This document shows, piece after piece, positions 41,652 to 51,042 of a stretch of 64,000 nt of DNA; the stretch's first letter is position 1; every line of letters begins with the position of its first letter. Made by a program: the position numbers and the translations under genes. Source of the DNA: Saccharibacillus kuerlensis DSM 22868. Its GTDB lineage: Bacteria > Bacillota > Bacilli > Paenibacillales > Paenibacillaceae. The stretch lies in assembly GCF_000378145.1 (NCBI RefSeq), contig NZ_KB899281.1, forward strand, positions 124,001 through 188,000. The letters are read 5' to 3'. The notes below the pieces were generated by a model. The model did not search any database and was not told the DNA's origin. It saw nothing but the letters and a program-made list of their open reading frames with translations.

Positions 41652-41685
41652 AATAACGAACCTGCTTGCGCAGACTCGTTATTCG
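41650..41685. repeat. Second inverted repeat, CGAATAACGA / TCGTTATTCG
   Basis: Perfect 10-bp arms at 41650-41659 and 41676-41685 with a 16-base loop, directly following the first inverted repeat and 77 bases before the permease start. No T-run follows, so it is not a standard terminator; operator or RNA structure are both possible. Confidence 0.65.
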
Positions 41686-41761
41686 CAGCATAAGTCGAAT
41701 TGATCGCTGCTTCTATGTTTATCACAGAGGCAGCAATCCAATTTTATCCGGAGGTGAAAAA

Positions 41762-42724
41762 ATGGGCAGCCTGGATATCGGGGCGCGTAAAGACCGAGAA
41801 AGTCGTATGAGAGAGAAAAGCGCTCTGGGCAAACGCAGACGATGGAATATGAACAAGCCCCTTATCATTATGTTCCTTCCCATCGTTGTCTTCTTCATTT
41901 TATTCAAATATGTGCCCATGTTCGGGTTCGTGATTGCGTTCAAAGATTATAATTTTGCGGACGGAATACTGGGCAGTCCATGGGTGGGCTTGGACAACTA
42001 CAGATACCTGTTCCAGAACCCCGATACGCTGGGGATCATCCGCAATACCTTGGTGCTGAGCGCATTGACCGTCTTCGTCGGATTTCCTTTTCCAATTATT
42101 CTGGCGATTCTGCTGAATGAAGTGCAGCGTTCCTGGTTTAAGCGATGGACGCAAACGCTGCTCTATCTCCCACATTTTCTAAACTGGGTTATTGTCGGCG
42201 GTCTAGTGCTGATGCTGTTCTCAATCGAAACAGGATTTGTTAACAATATGCTGGAGCGGCTGACAGGCAGCTCGTATCCCTTCTTATTCAAAGAAGGTTC
42301 ATGGATTGCCATCTTCGTCGCTTCGGGCATTTGGAAAGCGGCAGGTTGGTCGGCGATTATCTACCTGGCCGCCCTGACCTCGATCGATCCCAGCCTGTAC
42401 GAAGCGGCGGGGATGGATGGAGCTGGCAAGTGGAAGCAGATTCGCCACATTACGCTGCCAAGCCTGATGCCGACGATCATCCTGATGTTCATCCTCAATA
42501 TCGGCAATGTCATGGATGTAGGCTTTGACCAGGTGTATGTGCTGCAGAATCCAGTCGTTACGAATGTAGCGGAGGTGATCAGCACTTGGAACTTTAAAGT
42601 TGGTCTTGGATCCGGACAGTTCAGTTATGCAACGGCGATGGGATTGTTCGAATCTCTGATCGGGCTGACACTGGTACTGATTGTTAACGGAATTGCCCGT
42701 CGGTCGGGCCGCGGACTGTGGTAA
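41762..42724 (+). CDS. ABC transporter permease, LplB type
   Basis: 320 aa, six membrane helices (MFLPIVVFFILFKYVPMFGFVIAF at the start). EAA motif PSLYEAAGMDGAGKWKQIRHITLPSLMPTIILM near residues 220-250. This is the LplB/YtcP-associated class that imports complex, often acidic, oligosaccharides in paenibacilli. The frame is open from 41666 but ATG 41762 has GGAGGTG six bases upstream. First gene of the importer-enzyme operon running to 52270. Confidence 0.93.
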   Translation: MGSLDIGARKDRESRMREKSALGKRRRWNMNKPLIIMFLPIVVFFILFKYVPMFGFVIAFKDYNFADGILGSPWVGLDNYRYLFQNPDTLGIIRNTLVLSALTVFVGFPFPIILAILLNEVQRSWFKRWTQTLLYLPHFLNWVIVGGLVLMLFSIETGFVNNMLERLTGSSYPFLFKEGSWIAIFVASGIWKAAGWSAIIYLAALTSIDPSLYEAAGMDGAGKWKQIRHITLPSLMPTIILMFILNIGNVMDVGFDQVYVLQNPVVTNVAEVISTWNFKVGLGSGQFSYATAMGLFESLIGLTLVLIVNGIARRSGRGLW

Positions 42725-42781
42725 GCCTGAGTTTTTCAGCTTTACGGCCGCAGCATTTATAACGAGAGGGGAGATGCAGGA

Positions 42782-43657
42782 ATGAAGCCGACAACCGGCG
42801 AGAAAGTGTTTTACGGAGTCAATTACTTCATTTTGGCGCTGGCGGCTCTGAGCTGTTTGCTGCCAATCGTCCACATTATAGCGCTATCACTGAGCGGCAA
42901 CGAAGCGATTACGCTGGGCAAAGTAGGGCTGTGGCCGCGCGACTTCACCTGGACGGCATACAGTAAGCTGATTCAGGATACAAATATTGTCGGCGCGTTC
43001 CGCAACAGTCTGGTTATTACGCTGGTAGGTACGGCGCTGAACATGCTCTTTACCATACTTGCGGCATATCCGCTGTCTCGCAAACATTTCTACGCCAGAC
43101 GGACGCTTACACTAGCTATCGTATTCACGATGCTGTTCACCGCAGGTCTGATCCCCAACTACCTGTTGGTAAAGTCGCTTGGACTGGTGGGCAACTATGG
43201 TGCGCTCTGGCTGCCGGGTCTCGTTAGCGTGTACAACCTGCTTGTGTTGAAGTCCTTTTTCGAAAATATTCCGGAAGAACTTGAGGATGCGGCGCGGATC
43301 GACGGCAGCGGGGAATGGCGAATCATTCTGCAGATTGTACTGCCGTTGTCCATCCCGGTTATTGCAACCATCGCCCTTTTCTACGGGGTAGCACACTGGA
43401 ATTCCTTCTTTAACGTACTGATCTATATCAACGATCCTGCTCGATTCAATCTGTCGGTGCTGGTACAAAACATGATTCAGAGCCAGTCGCTGATGTCGGA
43501 ACTGGCGATGCTTGACCCGGATGCATTCCGCAAGCTGACACCTGAATCTATCCGTTCCGCTGGCATTATGGTCATGATTCTTCCTATGCTGATCGTGTAT
43601 CCGTTTTTACAAAAATATTTTGTTAAAGGCATGCTGATTGGTTCGGTAAAAGGCTAA
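42782..43657 (+). CDS. Carbohydrate ABC transporter permease, LplC type
   Basis: 291 aa, six membrane helices. EAA motif PEELEDAARIDGSGEWRIILQIVLPLSIPVIATI at about residues 163-196, GVAHWNSFFNVLIYI, and the C-terminal YPFLQKYFVKGMLIGSVKG tail characteristic of LplC/YtcP proteins. GAGGGGAG lies eight bases before the ATG, 57 bases after the LplB-type stop. Confidence 0.94.
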   Translation: MKPTTGEKVFYGVNYFILALAALSCLLPIVHIIALSLSGNEAITLGKVGLWPRDFTWTAYSKLIQDTNIVGAFRNSLVITLVGTALNMLFTILAAYPLSRKHFYARRTLTLAIVFTMLFTAGLIPNYLLVKSLGLVGNYGALWLPGLVSVYNLLVLKSFFENIPEELEDAARIDGSGEWRIILQIVLPLSIPVIATIALFYGVAHWNSFFNVLIYINDPARFNLSVLVQNMIQSQSLMSELAMLDPDAFRKLTPESIRSAGIMVMILPMLIVYPFLQKYFVKGMLIGSVKG

Positions 43658-43683
43658 AAAACCAAAAACGGAGGGGTAAACGT

Positions 43684-45312
43684 ATGAGCAGAATGAACTG
43701 GAGCAAAAAGCTGATGGGCGGAGTCGCGGCAGCTACAGCACTTTCGATGGTATTGGCAGGCTGTGGAACAAATGAGAGTACGAACAAGAACGACACTACG
43801 GGGCAGAGTGCAGAAGGCGAAAGTAAAGAGAAAATCAGCGTTTCAATCTACGATCGCGGCCAAATTCCAAAAGAAGAAGGCACCTATGCGGAGAACCGCT
43901 GGACAAAGTGGATTAACGAGAATGGACCGGTTAATGTCGACTTCGTTCCAATTCCCCGGAATGAGTCGCAGCAGAAATACAGTATGCTGTTCGCTTCCGG
44001 CGATGCACCCGATCTTGTATTGGAATATGATACGGATTTCTTGAACTCGCTTTGGGCACAGAAGCAGCTGCTTCCGCTGGACGATCTGATCGAGCAGCAC
44101 AGTACCGAATACAAGGCACTGCTGGAAAAGGTACCGGCTCTTCGAACGCTGGGCACCAAGCCGGATGGCAAATTGTATGAGATTGGCATGGTAACCAAGC
44201 CTGAAGTGCTCGGGGCCATGGTTATCCGGCAGGACTGGCTCGACAAGCTGGGGCTTGAAGTTCCGGAGACTGTCGACGAGCTGTATGCGGTGGCTGACGC
44301 TTTCGCCAATCAGGACCCGGACGGCAATGGCGTGAAGGATACCTACGGTATGAACCTCAGCCAGTTCGCTTCCTTCTATGTCGATGCCATGTTCCAGAAT
44401 GAAATGTTCATTATTGAGGACGGCCAGCTGGTTCGCCAGTTCGACCGAATCAAGCCGGCTTACGATTTCAAGAAAAAGCTGTTTGAGAACGGCATTGTGG
44501 ATAAAGACTTCCTCTCGGATAAAAACGGACAGAAAGCCGAGCAGGACTTTGCCAGCGGCAAGCTGGGCATCTACCTGGCGTATCGTTCGGTAATCAGCAA
44601 AAACTTCGATACGCTGAAAAATACCGATCCGAACGCAAAAGTGACCGCAATGGCATTCCCGGAAAGCGAATTCGGCCGCTTCGGTCCTGACTTCAACCCG
44701 GCGGTTCAAATGACAGGTGCGATTAATGCCAATGCGAAAAGTCCGGAAGCTGTTATGAAGTATATCGACTTTATGGTCACTCCTTCGACGGTCGAGACAT
44801 TGACTAACGGTATCGAAGGCGAGCATTACACCAAAGAAGGCGACAAGACCAAACCGATCGACGAGAAGAAAAACGAGACCGAGATGGGTTATCTGAACGA
44901 TTACCGGATGTTCATGCCGAAGTACATCGTGGAAAGCAACAGCGTAGACGGACGTCAATTGGACTCGACGGATCCGATCGACCAAGAGTGGCTGGCGGTC
45001 TCGGCGGAAATGGACAAACTCTACCTCAATCCGGAGACTCCTCACCCGGGCTTTACACACGCCAAATTCCGTCCTTCGCTCGATAAGGCTATGACGACGA
45101 CGTTCAATGACGGCTGGAACAACATGAACGATACAATGGCCAAAGCAATCGTCAGCGGCAGCGGTTATACGGTCGATCAGGGCGTCGAGGACGTTAAGAA
45201 ATCGTGGTATGCTTCCGGCGGTCAGGAGCTCGAAGACTGGTATAAGAATTGGTACCAAGAAAATAAAGATTCGTGGATCTTCATGGATGAGTTGTACACA
45301 ATGAAGTTCTAA
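43684..45312 (+). CDS. Extracellular solute-binding lipoprotein, LplA type
   Basis: 542 aa, the large binding-protein class that goes with LplB/LplC permeases. Lipobox VLAGC (Cys at about residue 24), acidic Ser/Asn/Thr linker, then KISVSIYDRGQIPKEEGTYAENRWTKWINENG, typical of the family. It binds an oligosaccharide at the outer face; the enzyme genes downstream suggest an uronic-acid-containing ligand. GGAGGGG lies seven bases before the ATG. No ATPase gene in the operon, as usual for this class. Confidence 0.94.
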   Translation: MSRMNWSKKLMGGVAAATALSMVLAGCGTNESTNKNDTTGQSAEGESKEKISVSIYDRGQIPKEEGTYAENRWTKWINENGPVNVDFVPIPRNESQQKYSMLFASGDAPDLVLEYDTDFLNSLWAQKQLLPLDDLIEQHSTEYKALLEKVPALRTLGTKPDGKLYEIGMVTKPEVLGAMVIRQDWLDKLGLEVPETVDELYAVADAFANQDPDGNGVKDTYGMNLSQFASFYVDAMFQNEMFIIEDGQLVRQFDRIKPAYDFKKKLFENGIVDKDFLSDKNGQKAEQDFASGKLGIYLAYRSVISKNFDTLKNTDPNAKVTAMAFPESEFGRFGPDFNPAVQMTGAINANAKSPEAVMKYIDFMVTPSTVETLTNGIEGEHYTKEGDKTKPIDEKKNETEMGYLNDYRMFMPKYIVESNSVDGRQLDSTDPIDQEWLAVSAEMDKLYLNPETPHPGFTHAKFRPSLDKAMTTTFNDGWNNMNDTMAKAIVSGSGYTVDQGVEDVKKSWYASGGQELEDWYKNWYQENKDSWIFMDELYTMKF

Positions 45313-45372
45313 TCAAATCCAGCATGATTGAATAACGCATCATGGAATAGCCGAACCGAATACTGCAAACTT

Positions 45373-45403
45373 ACGGCTTCGGAGGCTTGCCTTCCGAAGC
45401 CGC
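45373..45403 (+). other. Intercistronic hairpin without T-run
   Basis: CGGCTTCGGA and TCCGAAGCCG form a perfect 10-bp stem with a 9-base loop, between the binding-protein gene and the lyase gene. Without a T-run it more likely protects or delimits the 3' end of the binding-protein message than terminates transcription. Confidence 0.65.
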
Positions 45404-45421
45404 TTGTTGGAAAGGGGTATT

Positions 45422-47767
45422 ATGCTCATTTACGACGAACAAACGTTGGAAAGAACCCGAAGGTTGATCGACTCCAATCCGTCAGTGCAGCGGGGATGGA
45501 CCGCATTCGAATCTCGGATGAAGGAGCGAGACGTAAAATGGTCGGAAGCGGCGCGGGAACGGATCGAGCTGCTGCGTCAGCGCTGGCTGACATATGGCGG
45601 GAGCAAGCGGTTTACGTTGGGGAATGAAGTACGGGAGCTGGCGAAAGAGACGCAGAATCTGGCATTTTACGCCGGAATGACCGGAAGTGAAGAAGCGGAG
45701 GTTCTTGTGCGCAGTCTTCTGAAACTACTGGGTGAAGAAGAGCAGTGGTTGTATCAGAGTGGGGGAGGGCGCAATTCCGATCTCTGGACTGCGGATATCG
45801 GTGTGTATTTGGCTGCGGCTTATGATGCTGTACGGACATCCTGCAGCGAGGAGGAGCGTGCGGCGATCGAGGATATGCTGTACCGCAAAGCGTATCTGCC
45901 GCTGTATGAAGACTGGCTGCATCCGCTCAAAAAAATTCATGCACTCGACACAATGGGCCATAACTGGTGGATCGTCTGTGTCTCTGCGGCAGGGCTGCTG
46001 CTGTTGACGCTTGGGGATCGTGTGCCGCACGCCGAGGCGGCGATGCATACGATAACCGAAAGTATCCGCGAGTGGTTTGCTTATCCCGGCAACGTGCTTC
46101 AAAACAAGCAGGCGAATTTCGGACCCGATGGCGATTATATCGAGACGATGGGATATCTGGATTATGCGCTCGGCAATTTCTTGGTGTTTGAGGCGGCATA
46201 CCGTCGGTATGCCGATGACCCCTCGCTGGGCGATCTGCCGGTGCTCTTCCAAATTCCGGATGTATATCTGGAGACAATCTATTGGAAAGGGCATGTTGGC
46301 ACGTTTCACTTTGGCGATGACGGCGATCGGAAAAAGCATGCCTATGTCTGGCTGCGATTGGCCGATCTTCGGCGCCGGGGAGAACTGCTTGGACTTTTTG
46401 CCGAGATCAAGGGCGATCCAGGCGAGGCGGCGGAATTTGCTTTCTATCCGGAAGATCTGCCTGCCACAGCGCCGGTATCGGACGAGAAGGAGGGCATCAC
46501 TGTGTTGGAGCATTCCGGTTATGGCTTTGTCCGCTGGCACAGCGGCGGAGAACAAGTCGTGCTGGCGGTGAAGACCGGAGAGAGCTGGAACCATAATCAT
46601 CTGGACGTTGGGACGTTCGTGCTGACCGTCGGCGGCCGCACATTTGTCGACGATTCCGGTCATTGTGCGTATTCCAAGCCGCTATATAACGATTACTATC
46701 GGCAGTCTATCGCGCACAATGTCGTTCTGCTGGATGGACAAGGACAGCCGTCCGCACTGATCGAAGAAGGAACGAAGTTCCCCGGCTCTATCCCCGACAG
46801 ATTAGATATGCCGGGATACAAATACTTATTGGCGGACTGTACCGGACCTTATTCAGGGCTGTACCGGCGCTTCTATCGGCACTTCCTCTGCTTGGAAGGG
46901 GCGATCGTTCTGATTGACGATCTTCAGGCGGAACGAGAAGGGGCATTCGAATGGGTACTGCATATTCCGGAAGGGCTGAAGTTTGAGGAAGGTACCGTTC
47001 AGCCGGCTGTCTCGATCCGCACCGGAGAGCAGGAGATGAAGGTACTGCATCCTTATCCGGAGAGCAAGGAATATGTGAAGGAGAGCGGATACCTGAATTC
47101 TTACCATCGGGATACGGGTCTGGAAGACGTTTTCCCGAAAGCGGATTATATGAAAATCCGCTCGGTCTCGGACGACGGACGGATTAAGTTTGTCAGTGTA
47201 TTCATGCTGCCGAAGGCTGTGGAAGGTGGAATGACAGCGGTTCGGCTGAATGATACGGAATCGGACGGGAATGAAGATATCCAAGTCACCCGGCTGGACT
47301 GCCCGGGCAGCGGGCATACCGATATTTTCGTTAACCGTCAAGCCGATGGCCGCGTGATGCATGAGAATTCTCATGCCTCATACAGCAGTCTCGAGACTGA
47401 TGCTTTTATAAGTACACTTTCGTATGATGCGGAAGGCCGTTTGTCCCGAATTTCGCTTCATAACGGAAGCTATCTCAAGTTGGATGGGCGCTGCCTGTTC
47501 AGTTCGCTGCTCAAAGCAAGTGCGGTGCTGGATTATCGTGGCGGATTGCATGCGGGAACGTTTCTGTCTGCCGATGCATGGTGTTATTTCTCATTGGAGC
47601 CGCCCGGCGAAGAGACAGCGGCGCAGGATGAAGGCGCGAACTCTGACCACGAAGCGGAACGTGCCGCTCAAGAATCGAAATTGATATTGGACCCGGATTC
47701 GGGTTTATGGAAGATGAAAATGAAAGCCGGGTCTGCTGGTTTTCGACTAGTATTCGACCGTCCCTAA
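45422..47767 (+). CDS. Heparinase II/III-family polysaccharide lyase-like protein
   Basis: 781 aa, no signal peptide, so cytosolic. N-terminal helical toroid domain (YLAAAYDAVRTSCSEEERAAIEDML, DTMGHNWWIVCVSAAGLLLL, FGPDGDYIETMGYLDYALGNFL), then the heparinase II/III-type C-terminal beta domain with WNHNHLDVGTFVLTVGG (His391, His393, Asp395) and YRQSIAHNVVLLDGQGQ. Family members cleave uronic-acid glycosidic links by beta-elimination, leaving an unsaturated uronyl end. ATG at 45422 has AAAGGGG five bases upstream. In the operon it is followed by GH38 and GH88, whose activities would act on its product. Family confident; exact substrate and whether it is a lyase on oligomers is inferred. Confidence 0.87.
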   Translation: MLIYDEQTLERTRRLIDSNPSVQRGWTAFESRMKERDVKWSEAARERIELLRQRWLTYGGSKRFTLGNEVRELAKETQNLAFYAGMTGSEEAEVLVRSLLKLLGEEEQWLYQSGGGRNSDLWTADIGVYLAAAYDAVRTSCSEEERAAIEDMLYRKAYLPLYEDWLHPLKKIHALDTMGHNWWIVCVSAAGLLLLTLGDRVPHAEAAMHTITESIREWFAYPGNVLQNKQANFGPDGDYIETMGYLDYALGNFLVFEAAYRRYADDPSLGDLPVLFQIPDVYLETIYWKGHVGTFHFGDDGDRKKHAYVWLRLADLRRRGELLGLFAEIKGDPGEAAEFAFYPEDLPATAPVSDEKEGITVLEHSGYGFVRWHSGGEQVVLAVKTGESWNHNHLDVGTFVLTVGGRTFVDDSGHCAYSKPLYNDYYRQSIAHNVVLLDGQGQPSALIEEGTKFPGSIPDRLDMPGYKYLLADCTGPYSGLYRRFYRHFLCLEGAIVLIDDLQAEREGAFEWVLHIPEGLKFEEGTVQPAVSIRTGEQEMKVLHPYPESKEYVKESGYLNSYHRDTGLEDVFPKADYMKIRSVSDDGRIKFVSVFMLPKAVEGGMTAVRLNDTESDGNEDIQVTRLDCPGSGHTDIFVNRQADGRVMHENSHASYSSLETDAFISTLSYDAEGRLSRISLHNGSYLKLDGRCLFSSLLKASAVLDYRGGLHAGTFLSADAWCYFSLEPPGEETAAQDEGANSDHEAERAAQESKLILDPDSGLWKMKMKAGSAGFRLVFDRP

Positions 47768-47793
47768 ATTCAATCGAACGGAGGTTCCAACGC

Positions 47794-50700
47794 ATGTTCA
47801 AAACGGAGGAAAAATTGAAAGCTCGCTTGGAAGAACTGGAGGTGTTTCGGCATCGGACGCAGCTGATATTCGATAAGCTCGATATTTTGCCGGATCAGAG
47901 CGGCGAGATTGCGGCGTTTCCGCCGGAAGCAGAGGCGCCGGACTGGAGAAGTGTCTCCCTCGGCGAACGCTGGATCGGACGAGATCGTTATTTATGGCTG
48001 CGCCTGAATGCTGAACTTCCACAGGAGCCGCCCGGGCATCGGCTTGTCGGCGTGTTCGATTTCGGCCGTACCCATCACGGGAACAGCCGTGGCTTTGAAT
48101 CGCTGCTGTTCGTGAACGGGCAGCCTCGACAAGGGGTTGATACGAATCACCGCGAGGTCTTTCTCGGCGATCTGGCCGGTGGAAATGTCCAGCTGCATTT
48201 CCGGCTGTGGTCCGGTCTGGAAGGAGGCGGACCGAAGACGCCGCAGGAACATGTACTGGCCCGGGCGGATATTGCGCTGCTGCATGAGGCGGCGGACGAT
48301 CTGTATTACACCGGCCGGGCGGCCTTGGAAACGGCGCTCGTTCTCGGCGACGACCGAGCCGAGCGGCACGAACTGCTGCTTGCGCTGGACCGTTCGCTGC
48401 GTCTGCTCGACTGGTCGCGGCCAGGTTCGGAATCCTTCTACGCCTCGACGGAAGAAGCTCTTACGGAGTTGAAGCGCCGTCTGGACGCTCTGCGTACCGA
48501 TTATCCTCAGCCGGCCGATCCCATAACCGTTCGCTGTATCGGGCATACGCATATCGACGTAGCTTGGTTGTGGAGGCTGCGGCATACGCGGGAGAAAGCG
48601 GCGCGCTCGTTTTCCACCGTATTGGAGTTAATGAAGCATTATCCGGATTATGTATTCCTTCAGACGCAGCCCCAGCTGTACGCTTATATCAAGCAGGACT
48701 ATCCGGAGCTGTATGCTCAAATCCGGGAGAAAGTGCGCACCGGACAATGGGAAGCCGGCGGAGCCATGTGGCTGGAAGCGGACTGCAACTTGAGCTCTGG
48801 AGAATCGCTGGTGCGTCAGATTTTGCATGGCACCATCTTCTTCCGGGAAGAGTTCGGGGTGGAAAATTCTTACCTCTGGCTTCCGGACGTATTCGGTTAC
48901 AGCTGGGCGCTGCCGCAGATCCTGCGCAAATCCGGAATCACTTCATTTATGACGACCAAAATCAGCTGGAGTCAATATAACCGGATGCCGCACGATACGT
49001 TCGTTTGGAAAGGAATCGATGGTTCGGAAGTGCTAACGCATTTTATTACGACGCCCGAGATCGAGTTTCCGCAGGAGACTTATTATACGTACAACGGCTA
49101 TATCGTACCGGAGACGGTGCAGGGCATCTGGGAGCAGTACAAGGATCGACCGATGAACCGCGAGCTGCTGCTCTGCTACGGCTTCGGCGACGGAGGCGGC
49201 GGGGTAAACCGGGACATGCTGGAAATGCGGCGTAGGCTGGAACATATGCCGGGGCTGCCGAAGACGGTGACGGGACGTGCGGACGAATATTTCGAACGAT
49301 TGGAGCATACGACGGCCGAGAGTGAAGCGTACGTGCATACGTGGGACGGGGAACTCTACCTTGAGAATCACCGGGGAACATATACCAGTCAGGCATGGAT
49401 CAAAAAGGCGAACCGCCGACTGGAGCTGGCGCTTCGTCGTTCGGAGATGCTGAACGCTGCTGCCGGACTGCTTGGATCTTACGATTCGGCCGCCGGTCAG
49501 CTCCGGTTGAATGAAGCCTGGCAGATCGCTCTGCGTAATCAATTCCACGACATTATTCCCGGTTCGTCGATTGGGGAAGTCTACGACGATGCACGTGAGG
49601 AATATGCGGAGGCGGATCAGTTGACGCAGCTTGCAGACAAAGCTGCAATTGCCTCGCTGACGGATGCCGCAGATGGGGCCGATCCGCATTCGCGCCGCTA
49701 TACCCTGTTCAACGATTCTTCCTGGAGCTTCCAGGGAACGGCAGAGATTGGCGGAGCCGATTTGTCCGGTGTGGACTCGAATGGAATCTGGCGGACAATG
49801 GACGGCCGGATTCTGAATGCTCAGCGGACAGATGCAGGATGGTTGGTGGACATGCAGGAGGTTGCTCCTCTTGGATTTGCGGAGCTTGGATTCGAGCCGC
49901 TTCAGGAAACCGCTTCGAGAGAACATGCAGCTCCAGCCGAAGCGGACAGTTCGGTATTCGAATGGACAGAAGGACGGCTTCAAACACCGTTCTATATTGC
50001 CGAATGGGATGAAAGCGGACGGCTTCGTCGTCTCTACGATCGCCAATATCGGCGCGAAGTGCTGGCACCGGGCAAAGTCGGCAATGAACTTCAAGTATTC
50101 GAGGACAAGCCTTTGCAGTTTGATGCCTGGAATATCGATCTGTTTTATACAGAGAAAATGCGGACAGTAGATCAGCTGCAGTTCATGCGGCTGAAAGAGA
50201 ACGGACCTCTGCGGGTGTCCATCGAATTCGAGTGGACATATGGCGATTCAACGATTTCTCAGGAAGTATTCTTGTACAGTGGAAGCCGGAGGATCGATTT
50301 CCGTACGGACATCGACTGGCAGGAACGCAGGCAGCTGCTGAAAGTATCTTTCCCGGTCGATATCCGCGCTGCCGAGGCCTCTTACGATATTCAATTTGGC
50401 AGCGTAAAGCGTCCAACGCATTGGAATACAAGTTGGGATTACGCCAGGTTCGAGACGGTAGGACATCAGTGGGCGGATCTGTCGGAGCGGGGATACGGAG
50501 TGAGCCTGTTGAACGATTGCAAATATGGCTACGATGTCAAAGGAAACACGTTAAGATTGAGCTTGATCAAATCCGCCGAATATCCTGATCCCGAAGCGGA
50601 CTTGGGCGCACACAACTTTACCTATGCGCTGTTCCCGCATGAAGGAGACTGGGCGCAGGGCGGCACGATTCAGGAAGCCTGGCAGCTGAACAGCCCCCCA

Positions 50701-51042
50701 ACCGTGTGGGAAGGTGCTTCGAAGCTGGACGGAACTTCACTGCTGCGTTCTTCTGGCGATCATGCAGCAATCGATGCGGTCAAGATGGCAGAGGACGGCG
50801 ACGGACTTATCGTGCGCGTGCATGAATGTCAGGGCCGAAGCGGGGAAACGGAACTGTCTTCCTTTGCAGGCAAGGCTTCGTGGCAGGAGACCGATCTGAT
50901 GGAGCGGCCAATTGGAGATCTTCATTCGGACAAATGGAGCTTCACTCTTAAGCCTTACGAAATTCGAACTTTCCGGGTACGCTTTGGAGAGGGAATTGAA
51001 GGTCGTGACATCGTACAAGGGGGAGGGGATGGCGATGAGTAA
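47794..51042 (+). CDS. GH38 alpha-mannosidase
   Basis: 1082 aa, the usual GH38 length. The zinc site CIGHTHIDVAWLWRLRHTREK gives His251, His253 and Asp255; the nucleophile is Asp365 in SYLWLPDVFGYSWALPQ; the NRGTYTSQAWIKKANRR segment and NQFHDIIPGSSI close the middle domain. It removes alpha-linked mannose from non-reducing ends, in the cytosol since no signal peptide exists. ATG at 47794 has GGAGG nine bases upstream, 26 bases after the lyase stop; the longer open frame to 47707 overlaps the lyase gene. The stop overlaps the start of the GH88 gene by 8 bases. Confidence 0.95.
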   Translation: MFKTEEKLKARLEELEVFRHRTQLIFDKLDILPDQSGEIAAFPPEAEAPDWRSVSLGERWIGRDRYLWLRLNAELPQEPPGHRLVGVFDFGRTHHGNSRGFESLLFVNGQPRQGVDTNHREVFLGDLAGGNVQLHFRLWSGLEGGGPKTPQEHVLARADIALLHEAADDLYYTGRAALETALVLGDDRAERHELLLALDRSLRLLDWSRPGSESFYASTEEALTELKRRLDALRTDYPQPADPITVRCIGHTHIDVAWLWRLRHTREKAARSFSTVLELMKHYPDYVFLQTQPQLYAYIKQDYPELYAQIREKVRTGQWEAGGAMWLEADCNLSSGESLVRQILHGTIFFREEFGVENSYLWLPDVFGYSWALPQILRKSGITSFMTTKISWSQYNRMPHDTFVWKGIDGSEVLTHFITTPEIEFPQETYYTYNGYIVPETVQGIWEQYKDRPMNRELLLCYGFGDGGGGVNRDMLEMRRRLEHMPGLPKTVTGRADEYFERLEHTTAESEAYVHTWDGELYLENHRGTYTSQAWIKKANRRLELALRRSEMLNAAAGLLGSYDSAAGQLRLNEAWQIALRNQFHDIIPGSSIGEVYDDAREEYAEADQLTQLADKAAIASLTDAADGADPHSRRYTLFNDSSWSFQGTAEIGGADLSGVDSNGIWRTMDGRILNAQRTDAGWLVDMQEVAPLGFAELGFEPLQETASREHAAPAEADSSVFEWTEGRLQTPFYIAEWDESGRLRRLYDRQYRREVLAPGKVGNELQVFEDKPLQFDAWNIDLFYTEKMRTVDQLQFMRLKENGPLRVSIEFEWTYGDSTISQEVFLYSGSRRIDFRTDIDWQERRQLLKVSFPVDIRAAEASYDIQFGSVKRPTHWNTSWDYARFETVGHQWADLSERGYGVSLLNDCKYGYDVKGNTLRLSLIKSAEYPDPEADLGAHNFTYALFPHEGDWAQGGTIQEAWQLNSPPTVWEGASKLDGTSLLRSSGDHAAIDAVKMAEDGDGLIVRVHECQGRSGETELSSFAGKASWQETDLMERPIGDLHSDKWSFTLKPYEIRTFRVRFGEGIEGRDIVQGGGDGDE

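Larger units (their letters stand above)
41326..41761. other. Leader region of the acidic polysaccharide operon
   Basis: 436 bases without an accepted gene. Contains the YtxH terminator (41360-41404), a cre-like site (41596-41609) and two successive inverted repeats (41594-41651 and 41650-41685). I cannot place the sigma-A promoter with confidence. Confidence 0.55.

Noticed and set aside
43843-45258. 471-codon open frame on the minus strand
   Set aside because: Antisense shadow of the LplA-type binding-protein gene, caused by biased third positions.
49033-50094. 353-codon open frame on the minus strand
   Set aside because: Antisense shadow of the GH38 gene.
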